A model generated the notes under the pieces. That model saw only the letters and a list, made by a program, of their open reading frames with translations, was not told the DNA's origin and did not search any database. Positions 8,999 to 18,396 of a stretch of 64,000 nt of DNA are shown one piece after another. Each line of letters opens with the position of its first letter. The first letter of the stretch is position 1. The stretch lies in contig CBDBPW010000001.1 in NCBI GenBank assembly GCA_965209045.1, forward strand, positions 930,001 to 994,000, read 5' to 3'. The position numbers were made by a program, and so were the translations under genes. Origin of the DNA: JAJEFO01 sp965209045. GTDB taxonomy: Bacteria; Pseudomonadota; Alphaproteobacteria; Rhodobacterales; Rhodobacteraceae.

Positions 8999-9676
8999 GG
9001 CTTCTCCGTTTCGTCATGCAGGCGCTTGTCCTTGTACATGCCACCGCGTTCAGCAAGTCAAGCCGCATGGACGATGGCTCGAACAGCCCAAGCGGTCAAA
9101 GACCGTCCGACAACGGCAAGTCGGCAGCCCGCCCGGTGTCGATACGCCCCGACGAGCGCGAGCGCCGACAAATGGCCCGGCCCCGTCCGCCCCTGCAACT
9201 GCCACTCGCGTTGCGGCGACCGTCGGGATGACCGTTCCTACCTTGTGCCAGTGCATGCGCTGCCCAGAACTTCGTGCCCAGGACGACGACTCCGGCGGAT
9301 GTCATGGCGTCGTCCCGCATTGTCTCGTTGCCTCGTGCTTTCTGTACCGGTGCCCGGAAGCCGCGTGGAGGGTCGGAACGTAATTCCGCACGTCCGCGGC
9401 GGACGCTGCCGCTCAGGCGCCGCCCGGGTCAATTGTTCGACCTGCAACGGTTGGCAGCGTGCGCTTGCCTGGTTGGCCAGGAAGCGGATTGACGACGCCC
9501 CTGCGACGCCGTGTTCTCACACCCCACCTTGGAACCGTCGAGAACATGAGAACTCTCAGTTTCAACCCCGTTCAGCGCCCTTCGCTTCGGCAGACGGAAT
9601 TGCGCCATGCACATCCGCACGGCTCGCCTGCGCTGCGCAGACATGTCCAGGCGGCGACGGGACGGGGCCAAGACTT
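8999..9676 (+). other. Gene-free stretch
   Basis: Several frames are open for 60-140 codons because of high GC, but none resembles a known protein or has a convincing start. Confidence 0.45.
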
Positions 9677-9967
9677 CTCCTCCGCGGGCTCTGCCATTCG
9701 GTATCCGACGCGGTGCATGTCGAAGGTCCATTCGGGGTTCGCGGCGTCTTCGCCGAACTTCCTGCGGACGATCATGACGACGATGTGCACCAGGTTGGCG
9801 TTGGCACCGTTGCGCAAGTTCCAGACCCGGCGAAGCGCGGTGCGGACCAAGGCCACCAGCTCGCTCGGCGAGAAGGACGTGAAAAAGCAGCCGACTGCAC
9901 CCGTCTCGATCGCGACTGCGACGGACCCGTCATGACCGTAGCCCGAGATGTAGATCATGGAGCTCAA
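9677..9967 (-). pseudogene. Deleted OmpR-type response-regulator remnant, relative of the protein at 43924-46251
   Basis: The minus strand encodes the end of a receiver domain (MIYISGYGHDGSVAVAIETG, then FSPSELVALVRTALRR). This is joined directly to the end of a winged-helix output domain (VWNLRNGANANLVHIVVMIV, then FDMHRVGYRMAEPAE). The intact regulator at 43924-46251 has the same two segments (FISGYGRDETVAAALEAGA, SPTELVARVRAALRR and VWNGRNGANANLVRIFVRN, GVGYRMAEPG), separated by about 57 further residues. So an internal deletion removed the linker and first half of the DNA-binding domain, and everything upstream of the receiver's last third is absent. The receiver Lys is also lost (TSFSPSE instead of VKPFSPTE). 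Confidence 0.8.
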
Positions 9968-10501
9968 ATTCGAAAGTCACATCGAGCTTTCGCACTGATT
10001 TCACGCGTCAGTTGAGGTGGTCAACGCCAACGCCTCGCCGTGCAGGAGCGCCAATCTCGGACGCCTCGTCTTGTCTTGACCCGCAAAAAGGGGCGACGCG
10101 GCAGGGCCTTGGCCCTCCATCTCCATGGCGGAGACCGGCAAGGCAAGGCCGCACCCTCCCGGATCCTCGTAGCCACGTATCCAACGCACCCGCAACGCCA
10201 CATTCGAACCAATGTGACTTTCGTATATTGTCCCCAAAGTCATCGTCAGCGGCGGTGCGCTCGACCCGAACATGGTTGCGGTGTCTGTCGATGGCGTCGG
10301 AGACGTCATGTTCAGGGACTTCCGGTTCGGGGTGCCCGACATGGACGGTTTGCGAAGCGTCGGCAAGAGCTGACGATCTCCGCCAGCAGCCGGAGCGATG
10401 ACGGTCTTGCTGTCGGCTCTCCTTCCGTCAGTCCTGGCCTTGCGTGCATCCCGCGGGAACATTTGGCTTGCGCCGCAGTATGATCGCCCGTCTGTGCACG
10501 T
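9968..10501 (+). other. Gene-free stretch with one short protein-like segment
   Basis: On the plus strand about 10,223-10,374, a ~50-codon stretch (SGGALDPNMVAVSVDGVGD, then FRFGVPDMDGL, stop) looks protein-like but has no start and no family I recognise. It may be another gene remnant. Confidence 0.3.
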
Positions 10502-11089
10502 TCAGGCATGGGGAAAGTGGCTCAGGGCGTCTGGGGCGGGGTCAAACTCTTTCTCGATCTTCGAGAACAGGAAGAACGTCTCCTCCACGGAGTTGGTGAC
10601 CAGCAGGACGCTGAGCAGGTCGGTTTTCTGCAGCGGCGGATCGTGTTGCAGGTACCTCGTCCGGAGGCCGCGCATCATCTCGCTGCGATCGCCGGTGAGC
10701 CTCTTCGCAACCGCCCGGTCCGTCGCGTCGCTGGACTGCGCCGCATCGACCAGTGAAAGGAGCACGCCGTCGACGCTCTCGCAGATTGTCGTGCGAAGCT
10801 GGCCGATCGCGGACCGGCCGTCGATGTCCGCGAGCGTCTGGCACATGACCCCGAGCGCATCCTCCAGCCAGGACAGGAGCTTCTGGCGATTGCGCAGGGC
10901 GTTCTGTTCCTCGGTCCCGTGCATGGGATGGCGCTCGTGCAGCTCGTCCAGGAATTCCGCGATTTCGGAGAGGAGCTTCTTCATGCCTGAGCGAAGGGGC
11001 CCGACCCTTTCGCCCCCGCGCACCGCGCAGAAGTACCCGGAGAGGTCCTGCATGGCCCGCCTCTGCTCCAGGTCGACAAGGACCACCTA
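10502..11089 (-). pseudogene. 3' part of Na/Pi-cotransporter gene, cut off by an IS630-family element
   Basis: About 190 residues on the minus strand (VDLEQRRAMQDLSGYF, FLDELHERHPMHGTEEQNAL, LSWLEDALGVMCQTL) form the helical PhoU-like cytoplasmic tail of Na+/phosphate cotransporters. The matching membrane part lies at 12401-13415 on the same strand, beyond the insertion element. Joining the flanks across the duplicated TA keeps the frame (VET, then VVLVDLEQRR) except for a TAG codon created by the CTAG target. Confidence 0.8.
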
Positions 11090-11247
11090 GTACCCAAGCA
11101 CCGTTGAAATGATTGGCTCACGTCGATATTCTGCCCCCACAACAGAGAAACGGCAAGCCGGTGTTCCGCGCGGGCATGGCGCCTCCCGACCAGGGTTTCG
11201 GCGTCGCGCCCGACGGGGGCGCGACGGGCTTGGGGAGAGGCAGGGCA

Positions 11248-12389
11248 ATGGCTGGATCGGGCAGGAAGATCTGTCACGTGGAACTGGACGGCGACGAGCG
11301 TCGCCTCCTGCAGGAACTGGTGGACGGCGGCAAGGGGTCGAAGGAGCGCCGCAGGCGCGCGCATCTGCTCCTGCTGGCCGACCGGGGCCGCGCGGACGGC
11401 GGACGCACCGACGCGGACATCGCCTCGGTCCTCGGCATCGGCACGGCGACGGTCGAGCGGGTGCGCAGGCAGTTCGTCATGGAGGGGCTGGAGGCGGCCC
11501 TGGAGCGCAAGGTCCAGGCGAACCGGAAGAGGCGCCTTCTGGACGGCGCGGGCGAGGCGAGGCTGACGATGCTGGCCTGCTCGGAGCCGCCGCCGGGGCA
11601 GGCCCGCTGGACGCTCCGGCTTCTCGGGGAAAGGCTGGTCGAGCTGGAGGTCGTCGAGAGCATCTCGACGGAGACCGTGCGCCGGACGCTCAAAAAAACT
11701 GCATCAAGCCGTGGCTGAGGAAGACCTGGTGCATCCCGCCGAAGGCGAGCGCCGACTTCGCCTGCGCGATGGAGGACGTGCTCAAGACCTACGCCCGCGA
11801 CTTCGGCGACGACACCGTCCTGGTGTGTCTCGACGAGACGTCCAGGCAGCAGACGAAGGAGACCCGGAAGCCGCTGCCGGTGCGTCCCGGACAGCCGGCG
11901 GGGTTCGACTTCGAGTACGAGCGCAACGGCACCGCCAACCTGTTCATGATCTGCGCCCCGCTCGACGGCTGGCGCCACGTCGAGGTCACCGACCGCCGCA
12001 CGAAGCAGGACTTCGCCCGCGTGCTCAGGGACATCGCCGACGTCCACTTCCCCGACAGGAAGGTGGTGCTGGTGATGGACAACCTCAACACCCATCGGCT
12101 TTCCGCGCTCTACGAGACGTTCGAGCCGGCGGAGGCGTCGCGCCTCGCCGACCGCTTCGAGGTCCGCCACACGCCGAAGCACGGCAGCTGGCTCAACATG
12201 GCGGAAATCGAGATCAACGTCCTGAGCCGTCAATGCCTCGACCGCAGGATCCCGGACCGGGAGACGCTGGTCGGCGAGGTCGCAGCATGGCAAGACCGAC
12301 GCAACGCTTCCCCGAAGCCCGTCAACTGGCGGTTCAGGACAGAGGACGCTCGCATCAAGCTGAAGTCGCTCTATCCTTCAATACAATGA
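11248..12389 (+). CDS. IS630-family transposase made by -1 frameshifting (orfA-orfB)
   Basis: The first frame (ATG 11248, GGAGAGG upstream) encodes the helix-turn-helix part (DIASVLGIGTATVERVRRQF, TETVRRTLKK) and ends at 11718. The second frame enters at a run of seven A (11692-11698) by a -1 slip, giving RRTLKK-N-CIKPWLRKTWCIPP, which is the continuous IS630 sequence expected here. The catalytic part has the DDE residues in VCLDET, VMDNLNTH and HGSWLNMAEIE. The predicted fusion is about 380 residues. Slippage at the A7 run could be ribosomal or transcriptional. Expression would be limited by this event, a common control of transposition. Confidence 0.85.
11692..11698 (+). promoter_or_regulatory. 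A7 slippery site for -1 frameshift in the transposase
   Basis: The frame-A codons CTC-AAA-AAA-ACT become AAA-AAC after a one-base backward slip, which joins the two transposase frames without loss of family-conserved residues. Confidence 0.7.
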
Positions 12390-12400
12390 TGCCGGGGTAC

Positions 12401-13415
12401 TAGGTCTCGACGTCCACGGAGGCGTGGCCGTGGAGGAACCTGGGGCGGGACAGAGCGTCGGACGCCGATGCCGGCCACAGCCTCTCGAGCACCGAGGCCG
12501 ACCAATCGAGGCCGGCGAGCATCACTGGCAGCAGGAACACGCAAAGAAACACGTAGACGGCGGCAAGCTGCTGCTCCAGGCCGAGCTCGAGAGAAAGGGC
12601 CAATGCCTTGACCAGGGGAACGTCAAGATGGATCTCGACGTAAAGGAGCGGGACCAGCACCGCACAGACGACAAGTTGTAGGCCACCAGGTACATGGACA
12701 CCTGGCGCGAGCGGTCCGTGAGCCCGGCCGACAGCACGTAGACGATCGCGCTCGATCCGATCAGGCTCCCGTACATGATCATGATCGCCTGGTCGACGGA
12801 GAGGAGCCCGACCGCCGCGAGGCTGATCCCGAAGATCGAGACCGCGCTCGAGGACTGCACGATGAACGTGAGCAGCGCAGAGACCAGGAACGCAAGCGTG
12901 AGCGAATCGCCCGTTCCCTCGATCATCTCCCGGAACCAGGGTTGTCCGGCGAGTGGCGCAGCGGCGTCTTTCACGAGCACGAGGCCAAGAACGATCATGG
13001 CCCCTCCGAGGAGTGACGCCGCCACAGGCCTGAACCTCGAAAGCCGGTCGCTCGCGACCGCGGCGCCGGCGATGCCGAGGGCGTAGAGCGCGACGACCTT
13101 GATGTCGAAGGTGACGATCACGACGAGGACCGACACCCCGAGGGTTCCGCCGAGAACCAACGCGAGCGCGCCCCGGGTCGTGACGAGCCCCGAACGCAGG
13201 ATGCTCACCACGATGAAGGTCTTCGCCGTCATGCTTTGGGTGATCGCCCCGGCCAGGGCGCCCCAGGCAAGGGCCGAAAGCCGGTTGCCGGTCCATCGCC
13301 CTGCGGCCATTCGCAGCCGACGACTTGCCAGCGCCTTCAGGTTCTCGGTGAGGATCCACATCCCCGCGATGAAGAGGCCAAGGCCACCCGCAATCCCTGC
13401 AAGGAGCTCGTTCAT
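12401..13415 (-). pseudogene. 5' part of Na/Pi-cotransporter gene (frameshifted, IS-interrupted)
   Basis: The ATG at 13415 starts a membrane protein of the Na+/Pi-cotransporter family: GLGLFIAGMWILTENLKALA, then GALAGAITQSMTAKTFIVV (QS motif of the first repeat), and FIVQSSSAVSIFGISLAAVG (QSSSA motif of the second). Near 12,672 a one-base deletion shifts the frame; the protein resumes as VVCAVLVPLLYVEIHLDVP and LSRPRFLHGHASVDVET. The IS630 element follows. The product would import or export phosphate at the inner membrane, but the gene is certainly inactive as a whole. Confidence 0.85.
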
Positions 13416-14580
13416 GCCGGGGAGATGTCGCTTGCGGAGACGGGCACCCCTCCCGCGCGTTGGATCTGCATGTCGATAGCCGGGGGGAGATGTTCCCGCG
13501 TGCACGAAGCTAGCGGTCGACGGTCTGCCGGAGGCTGTCGGAAGCCGTCGTCAATCCACCCGAACCGGAATGCTCTCACGGCACCCTCCCCTCGCACGCT
13601 GGACAACCAATCGACCTGGGCGCTAGCATTCCGTGGCCGACCGGAATGTTCCGGGTCTGCCTTCGTGGGCAAACGCGCGGAACGTAGTTGAGCTTCCTGC
13701 CGTTTCGCTTCCCCAGCATTGGGGAGAATCGCGAATTCTTGGTCGAATCCGAGGGGCGGAGACCTTGCGCCGCGGTTGTTCAGAGATCGTGGCTGCGTCT
13801 GCCGTTGTGCGGGTTCCTGACGGAAAGGAGGCTTGCGTTGCGCTCGACGATTCATGCAGCGGCGTGGCGTGTTTCGGTCATCGCGATGACCGGAGCCTCT
13901 TCCGCCCGTGGATGCGACTGGCCGGACCCGACCACTTCGCACACCGGATCCGCCGCGTCCGTCGGCGCGGCCGGCGATCTACGGATGCGATCCGCCGAAA
14001 TTGCCGCCGGATCTGACGCCATGGCGAAATTGTCGGTCCAAGTGATGGCAGGCAGCGACTTCCTCCCCGACGGGATCGTCGATCCGTGCAACTGCAGCGA
14101 ATTGCAGTGCACGGCCACGGAACTTGACTCTGGCACGGAGACGACGATTCCCGTGGTTCCGCTGCGGGAAGTCCTGTGTCCGGCATCATCACGAACTGGC
14201 CCCCAAAACCGCGCCGCGAAGCGTCAGCAGCAGCGGCGTTTCCGCAACGCCGAAGGCCCTCGCAGTCAGGGAGCAGGAGCCCGTCGGCTGCGACCGGGTT
14301 TTCGACCGTGACGTGAACGCAACGCGGAAACAGGTTGCTGCCCTGCGCTCTGGACCCAGGAACCGGCCCGCAGCCGAGCAGCCGGCGGTTGTCCGCAAGG
14401 CTCGACCAAGGAGCCGCGGTTCCACGGCCTCTCTGGAGGTCTTCATGCCGCCCTCCGGCGACGCCGGATTCCCTTGCCTTCCAGCCCTGATTCCCAGTCG
14501 GGAACCTTCTTGTCTGCGCTTCTTGAATCTCCCCGCGGCGCGCGGCATTGAGGGCGCACGCACCTAGACTGGCACTGCAA
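13416..14580 (+). other. Gene-free stretch of over 1.1 kb
   Basis: No recognisable gene or RNA. On the plus strand about 13,990-14,190 the frame reading AAGSDAMAKLSVQVMAGSDF and GIVDPCNCSELQCT has a protein-like composition but no good start and no known family; I treat it as possible remnant sequence. Confidence 0.4.
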
Positions 14581-15246
14581 ATGATCAGACTGTATCACGT
14601 TCCCCTGTCCCCGTTTTGCCGCAAGGTGCGCCTTACGCTCGCCGAGAAGCGGCTCGAAGTCGAACTTGTCGAGGAGCACTATTGGGAGCGACGTGCGGAG
14701 TTCCTGCGGCGGAACCCGGCTGGCAAGGTCCCGGTTCTCAAGATTGACGGGCTGTTCATGGCCGAGAGCGTCGCGATCTGCGAATACATGGAGGACCGCA
14801 ATCCCAAGCCGCCGCTGCTGCCAAGGGATCCCGCTGCCCGCTACGAGGCCCGCCGCCTCGTCGGATGGTTTGACGACAAGTTCCATGCAGACGTGACCTC
14901 GAAACTGCTGCACGAACGGGTCACGAAGAAGATTGCCCAGCAAGGGCATCCGGACAGCGCCCGCATCAAGTCCGGCACGAAGGCGCTAAAGGCGCATCTC
15001 GCGTACATGGGATCGCTTCTTGACGAGCGACACTGGCTCGCGGGACCGGCACTGTCGCTCGCGGACTTTGCGGCGGCCGCGCATCTTTCCGCGCTCGACT
15101 ACATTTCGGACGTGGACTGGAACCTGAACCGGACGGTGCGCGACTGGTATGCGAAAATCAAGTCACGCCCTGCCTTTCGGAGTCTGCTGGCGGACTCGGT
15201 TCCGGGCTTTCCTCCATCATCTCACTATGCCGATCTTGATTTCTGA
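14581..15246 (+). CDS. Glutathione S-transferase family protein
   Basis: 221 residues from the ATG at 14581; the upstream Shine-Dalgarno is weak. The N-terminal thioredoxin-like domain has the GST signature LYHVPLSPFCRKVRLTLAEK, the cis-proline loop GKVPVLKI and the ESVAICEYMED segment. The all-helical C-terminal domain includes WLAGPALSLADFAAAAHLSA. The likely role is cytosolic glutathione-dependent conjugation or reduction, substrate unknown. queG follows 48 bases downstream, an order frequent in Rhodobacterales, which supports shared transcription rather than shared function. Confidence 0.92.
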   Translation: MIRLYHVPLSPFCRKVRLTLAEKRLEVELVEEHYWERRAEFLRRNPAGKVPVLKIDGLFMAESVAICEYMEDRNPKPPLLPRDPAARYEARRLVGWFDDKFHADVTSKLLHERVTKKIAQQGHPDSARIKSGTKALKAHLAYMGSLLDERHWLAGPALSLADFAAAAHLSALDYISDVDWNLNRTVRDWYAKIKSRPAFRSLLADSVPGFPPSSHYADLDF

Positions 15247-15294
15247 TCCGGGCCTGGCCGCCGCCGGGAGCGGCTTCATGCCGACCCTGGCCAG

Positions 15295-16353
15295 ATGAGC
15301 GTGCAGGATCCGCTCAAGCAGCGATTGGTCGGGATCGCCCTGGCTGAAGGATTTGCGGCGGCACGCGTCTGTCGCCCGGACGCCGTGCCCGATGTTCCCG
15401 GCCGCTTGGCGGAGTTCCTGTCCAAGGGTCGCCACGGCCAGATGCACTGGTTGGAACGGCGGGTGAATTGGCGCGGGAGTCCGGCCGAACTCTGGCCGGA
15501 AGCACGTTCGGTCATCATGCTGGCCGAGGCCTACACCCCGGACCATGACCCTCTTGATGACCTGGAACGGCATGAGCGAGGCGTCATTTCAGTTTACGCG
15601 CGAGGCCGCGACTACCACGACGTCGTCAAGAAGCGCCTGAAGCGCGTAGCCGGCTGGCTGGTCGACGAGGCCGACTGCGACGTCAAGGTCTTCGTCGATA
15701 CCGCTCCGGTTCCGGAAAAGGCGCTCGGGCAGGCTGCAGGGCTTGGCTGGCAGGGGAAGCACACCAACCTCCTCAGCCGCGACCTCGGAAACTGGTTCTT
15801 TCTCGGGGTGATCTGCACCACCGCGGAAATCGCGCCCGACGCGCCGGAGGTCGATCATTGCGGGAGCTGCCGGCGCTGCCTCGAGATCTGCCCGACCGAC
15901 GCCTTTCCTGCTCCCTACCAGCTGGATGCGAGGCTATGCATTTCCTACCTGACGATCGAGCACGAAGGCCCCGTTGACGAGGCCCTTCGGCCCAAGCTCG
16001 GCAATCGCATCTACGGGTGCGATGACTGCCTCGCCGTTTGTCCGTGGAACAAGTTTGCGCACGCGGCGCGCGAAGCACGTTACGAAGCGAAGGACGATCT
16101 TGATGCGCCGCTGCTTGGCGAACTCGCGCGTCTGGACGACCGGGCATTTCGCAGGAAGTTCGCAGGTTCGCCGATCAAGCGGAGCGGGCGAAACAGGTTC
16201 GTCCGAAACGTTCTCTATGCCATCGGCAATTCGGGAGACGCGTCGCTTCTGACCGTCGCGAAGGATCTTGCCGAGGATGCAGATCCGGCGGTCGCGGACG
16301 CGGCGCGCTGGGCCGTGCGCGCCATCAGCCAATCGCGCCGGTCACAACGATAG
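15295..16353 (+). CDS. queG: Epoxyqueuosine reductase
   Basis: 352 residues, full family length. The enzyme carries out the last step of queuosine synthesis, reducing epoxyqueuosine at tRNA position 34, using cobalamin and two [4Fe-4S] clusters. The cluster motifs are plain: CGSCRRCLEICPTDAF near residue 185 and CDDCLAVCPWNKF near 242. The DUF1730 part (VFVDTAPVPEKALGQAAGLG, then WQGKHTNLLS) and C-terminal HEAT-like helices (FVRNVLYAIGNSGD) are present. The ATG at 15295 overlaps no neighbour. Confidence 0.96.
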   Translation: MSVQDPLKQRLVGIALAEGFAAARVCRPDAVPDVPGRLAEFLSKGRHGQMHWLERRVNWRGSPAELWPEARSVIMLAEAYTPDHDPLDDLERHERGVISVYARGRDYHDVVKKRLKRVAGWLVDEADCDVKVFVDTAPVPEKALGQAAGLGWQGKHTNLLSRDLGNWFFLGVICTTAEIAPDAPEVDHCGSCRRCLEICPTDAFPAPYQLDARLCISYLTIEHEGPVDEALRPKLGNRIYGCDDCLAVCPWNKFAHAAREARYEAKDDLDAPLLGELARLDDRAFRRKFAGSPIKRSGRNRFVRNVLYAIGNSGDASLLTVAKDLAEDADPAVADAARWAVRAISQSRRSQR

Positions 16354-16951
16354 CCAGGTCCCTCAAGGAGTGCCGTCGATCGCGCGTTGCCGTGCCGCAA
16401 GCGTTTCTGAAACAGGAGCGTGGGGGACTGCGGCATGACCCTCTTGATGCCCGCTCGCGGCGTTCCCTTGTTCCCGCGAATTCCTTGCGTCGCTGCACTT
16501 GACGCCTTCGCGAGGCGCGCACGGCGCTCGGCCCGACGATGCCGGGCCCCCGAATTCCCGCAAGGTTGCCGGGAGGACATTGTGAAAACCCTCGTCGCGC
16601 ACCGCATGTGCGATGCGTGGAACGCGAAGCCAAGGCCGCGCCAGCGGGCGGGACTGCAGCGACAAGGATGATTCGGGTTCGAAGCCGAAAGCAAGCGCGT
16701 GGGCGGCAATGTGTGCAAGGGCGCTCACGTGGCGCCGGGAGTTGGACCGAGGCGGCCATTGCGTCGGGGGTGACCAGTGCCAGGATGGCTGCGACGGAGC
16801 GGTGCCTGCACGATGCGCGGTCAGCATGTCGTGCTCCCGAGCCGTATCCGGCGTGCATTGTTCAAGCCGGTCGCCGAACCGGTGCGCCGAACCAGGGCAG
16901 GTCCATCGCCCGAACTGCGAACTGGGCCGTGGGCCCAATCAACTGGCTTGC
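16354..16951 (+). other. Gene-free stretch after queG
   Basis: No supported gene. In related genomes queG is often followed by a short-chain dehydrogenase and uppP; neither is present. Confidence 0.45.
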
Positions 16952-17116
16952 GATCCTTCGGAGCGGGACGCGGCTGAGCGCCAGATGCATCGCGGACAGG
17001 CAGTTGCGGGCCGTCTTGTCGCAGCGCTTGGCCACCCTGCGGAACTCCTTGAACTTGCCGAAGAAGTTCTCGACGAAGTTGCGCCCGCGGCACGTGGCCG
17101 ATCTCCCCGGCAAGCG
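16952..17116 (-). mobile_element. Remnant of an IS5-type transposase C-terminus
   Basis: About 55 minus-strand codons (CRGRNFVENFFGKFKEFRRV, then AKRCDKTARNCLSAMHLAL) match the conserved C-terminal RNxxENFFxKxKxFRRxAxRxDKxARNxL motif of IS5-family DDE transposases, including its final catalytic Glu. No start, no earlier catalytic Asp residues and no terminal repeats are visible, so only a scrap of the element remains. Confidence 0.7.
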
Positions 17117-17332
17117 TTGGAAAGGTTCCTCTTGAATCAGGTCCAAGACATTGGATACGGTTGATCTTGACGACATGGGGTCGCCTCCTCGACATGCATG
17201 GGGCGGGGGCTCCGGGGCCAGATTGGTGCTCAGACAATCTCCTGAAACAGGGAAATTCCTGCAGGAACGCGGAGTTTTGCGAGCGGCCCGAATTGCGGTT
17301 TTGGATGTCAGCATCAAGCCTGGGGGGACAAA

Positions 17333-18343
17333 ATGCGACACATGAAGATACCGAGACGTTCCGTGATGGGTTCAATTGCTGCAGCGGTCATCGGCCTGAC
17401 GGGCTTTCCGGTCTGGGCTGAAGGCGAGTCTGTTGTCCTGGTTGCAACCCAAAAGGCGGGGGACCGAGGGCCGATTGACGGGTTGATTGAAGGTCTGGAG
17501 CAGGCCGAAGCCGAATTCGGTGTCGAGACGCGTTTTCTCGAAGCGCTGGACCCGGCGACCTACGAGAACACGCTACGCACCTTGGCGCGGAGAAACACGG
17601 ATGTGGTCGTGACCACGTTTTTCGCCATGGGCGCGGCCGTGCAGACGGTCGCACCCGAGTTTCCGGACACGAAGTTCGTCGTGATCGTTGCCGCGCCCCA
17701 CGACCCGCCAGTTCCGAACGCGCGTGTAGCGGGCTATTCGACTCAGGAAAACGGCTATCTCGCAGGGACATTTGCCGCGTCCGTGAGCGATAGCGGCCAA
17801 CTTGGGCTGATCGCGGGCGTGCCGCTGCCCTATGTTTGGGCAGACTACAACGCCATGTTGTCCGCGGCCAGGCTGGTCAACCCGGACGCGTCGTTGACAG
17901 CGGCATTTGTGCAGTCGTTTGAAGACCCGGTCAAAGGCAAGGAAGTGGCAGCGAGCCTTTATGATCAAGGCATCGACGCGATTTACACCGGCGCGGCAGC
18001 CAGTGACCTGGGCGTGGTGGAAGCGGCCGCGGAAGTTGACAAGACCGTTGTCGTGGCCTCGCCCCCGCTGGTGGAAAGAGCCCCTGCAAACGTGGGATTC
18101 GTGGCATCTTTCGAGTGGGCGCGCACGCTGATGATCGAAGTCGAAAATGCGCTGAGCGACGAGTTCCAGTCGGGGTTCCGTGTTGGTGGTGTGGCCAGCG
18201 GCGAGATCGTCATGACGTTCTCGGACGAATATGCGGCATCCAACGACAGGGCGGCAGCTGCGCGCGCCGCGACCGAGGCTGCATTTGAGGCGATAAGGTC
18301 AGGAGCGATCACTGTTCCTTACGACGAGACCGAACCGAAGTAA
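17333..18343 (+). CDS. BMP-family (nucleoside-type) ABC transporter substrate-binding protein
   Basis: 336 residues. The ATG at 17333 is preceded by GGGGGGA at four bases; a second ATG lies nine bases on. A signal peptide (PRRSVMGSIAAAVIGLTGFP, cleavage about residue 29, VWA) precedes a periplasmic BMP/PnrA-like domain: KAGDRGPIDGLIEGLEQAE, VVVTTFFAMGAAVQTVAPEF, GYSTQENGYLAGTFAASVS. It is the first gene of an ABC operon whose other members overlap or nearly so. BMP proteins usually bind nucleosides or related purines; the true ligand here is unknown. Confidence 0.9.
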   Translation: MRHMKIPRRSVMGSIAAAVIGLTGFPVWAEGESVVLVATQKAGDRGPIDGLIEGLEQAEAEFGVETRFLEALDPATYENTLRTLARRNTDVVVTTFFAMGAAVQTVAPEFPDTKFVVIVAAPHDPPVPNARVAGYSTQENGYLAGTFAASVSDSGQLGLIAGVPLPYVWADYNAMLSAARLVNPDASLTAAFVQSFEDPVKGKEVAASLYDQGIDAIYTGAAASDLGVVEAAAEVDKTVVVASPPLVERAPANVGFVASFEWARTLMIEVENALSDEFQSGFRVGGVASGEIVMTFSDEYAASNDRAAAARAATEAAFEAIRSGAITVPYDETEPK

Positions 18344-18396
18344 GCCGCGATCGGCCACGACAAGGTGCACACCGCCTGCTCCAGACAGTGATCGCG

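Larger units (their letters stand above)
11090..12400 (+). mobile_element. IS630-family insertion sequence (1311 bp) inserted at CTAG
   Basis: The element carries a DDE transposase in two overlapping frames. Its ends are imperfect inverted repeats: the left end reads GTACCCAAGCACCGTTG and the right end, on the complement, GTACCCCGGCATCATTG. Both sides carry TA (11088-11089 and 12401-12402) within CTAG. A duplicated TA in a preferred CTAG target is the known habit of IS630. The element interrupts a Na/Pi-cotransporter gene. Nothing in the transposase looks broken, so the copy may still be active. Confidence 0.88.
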
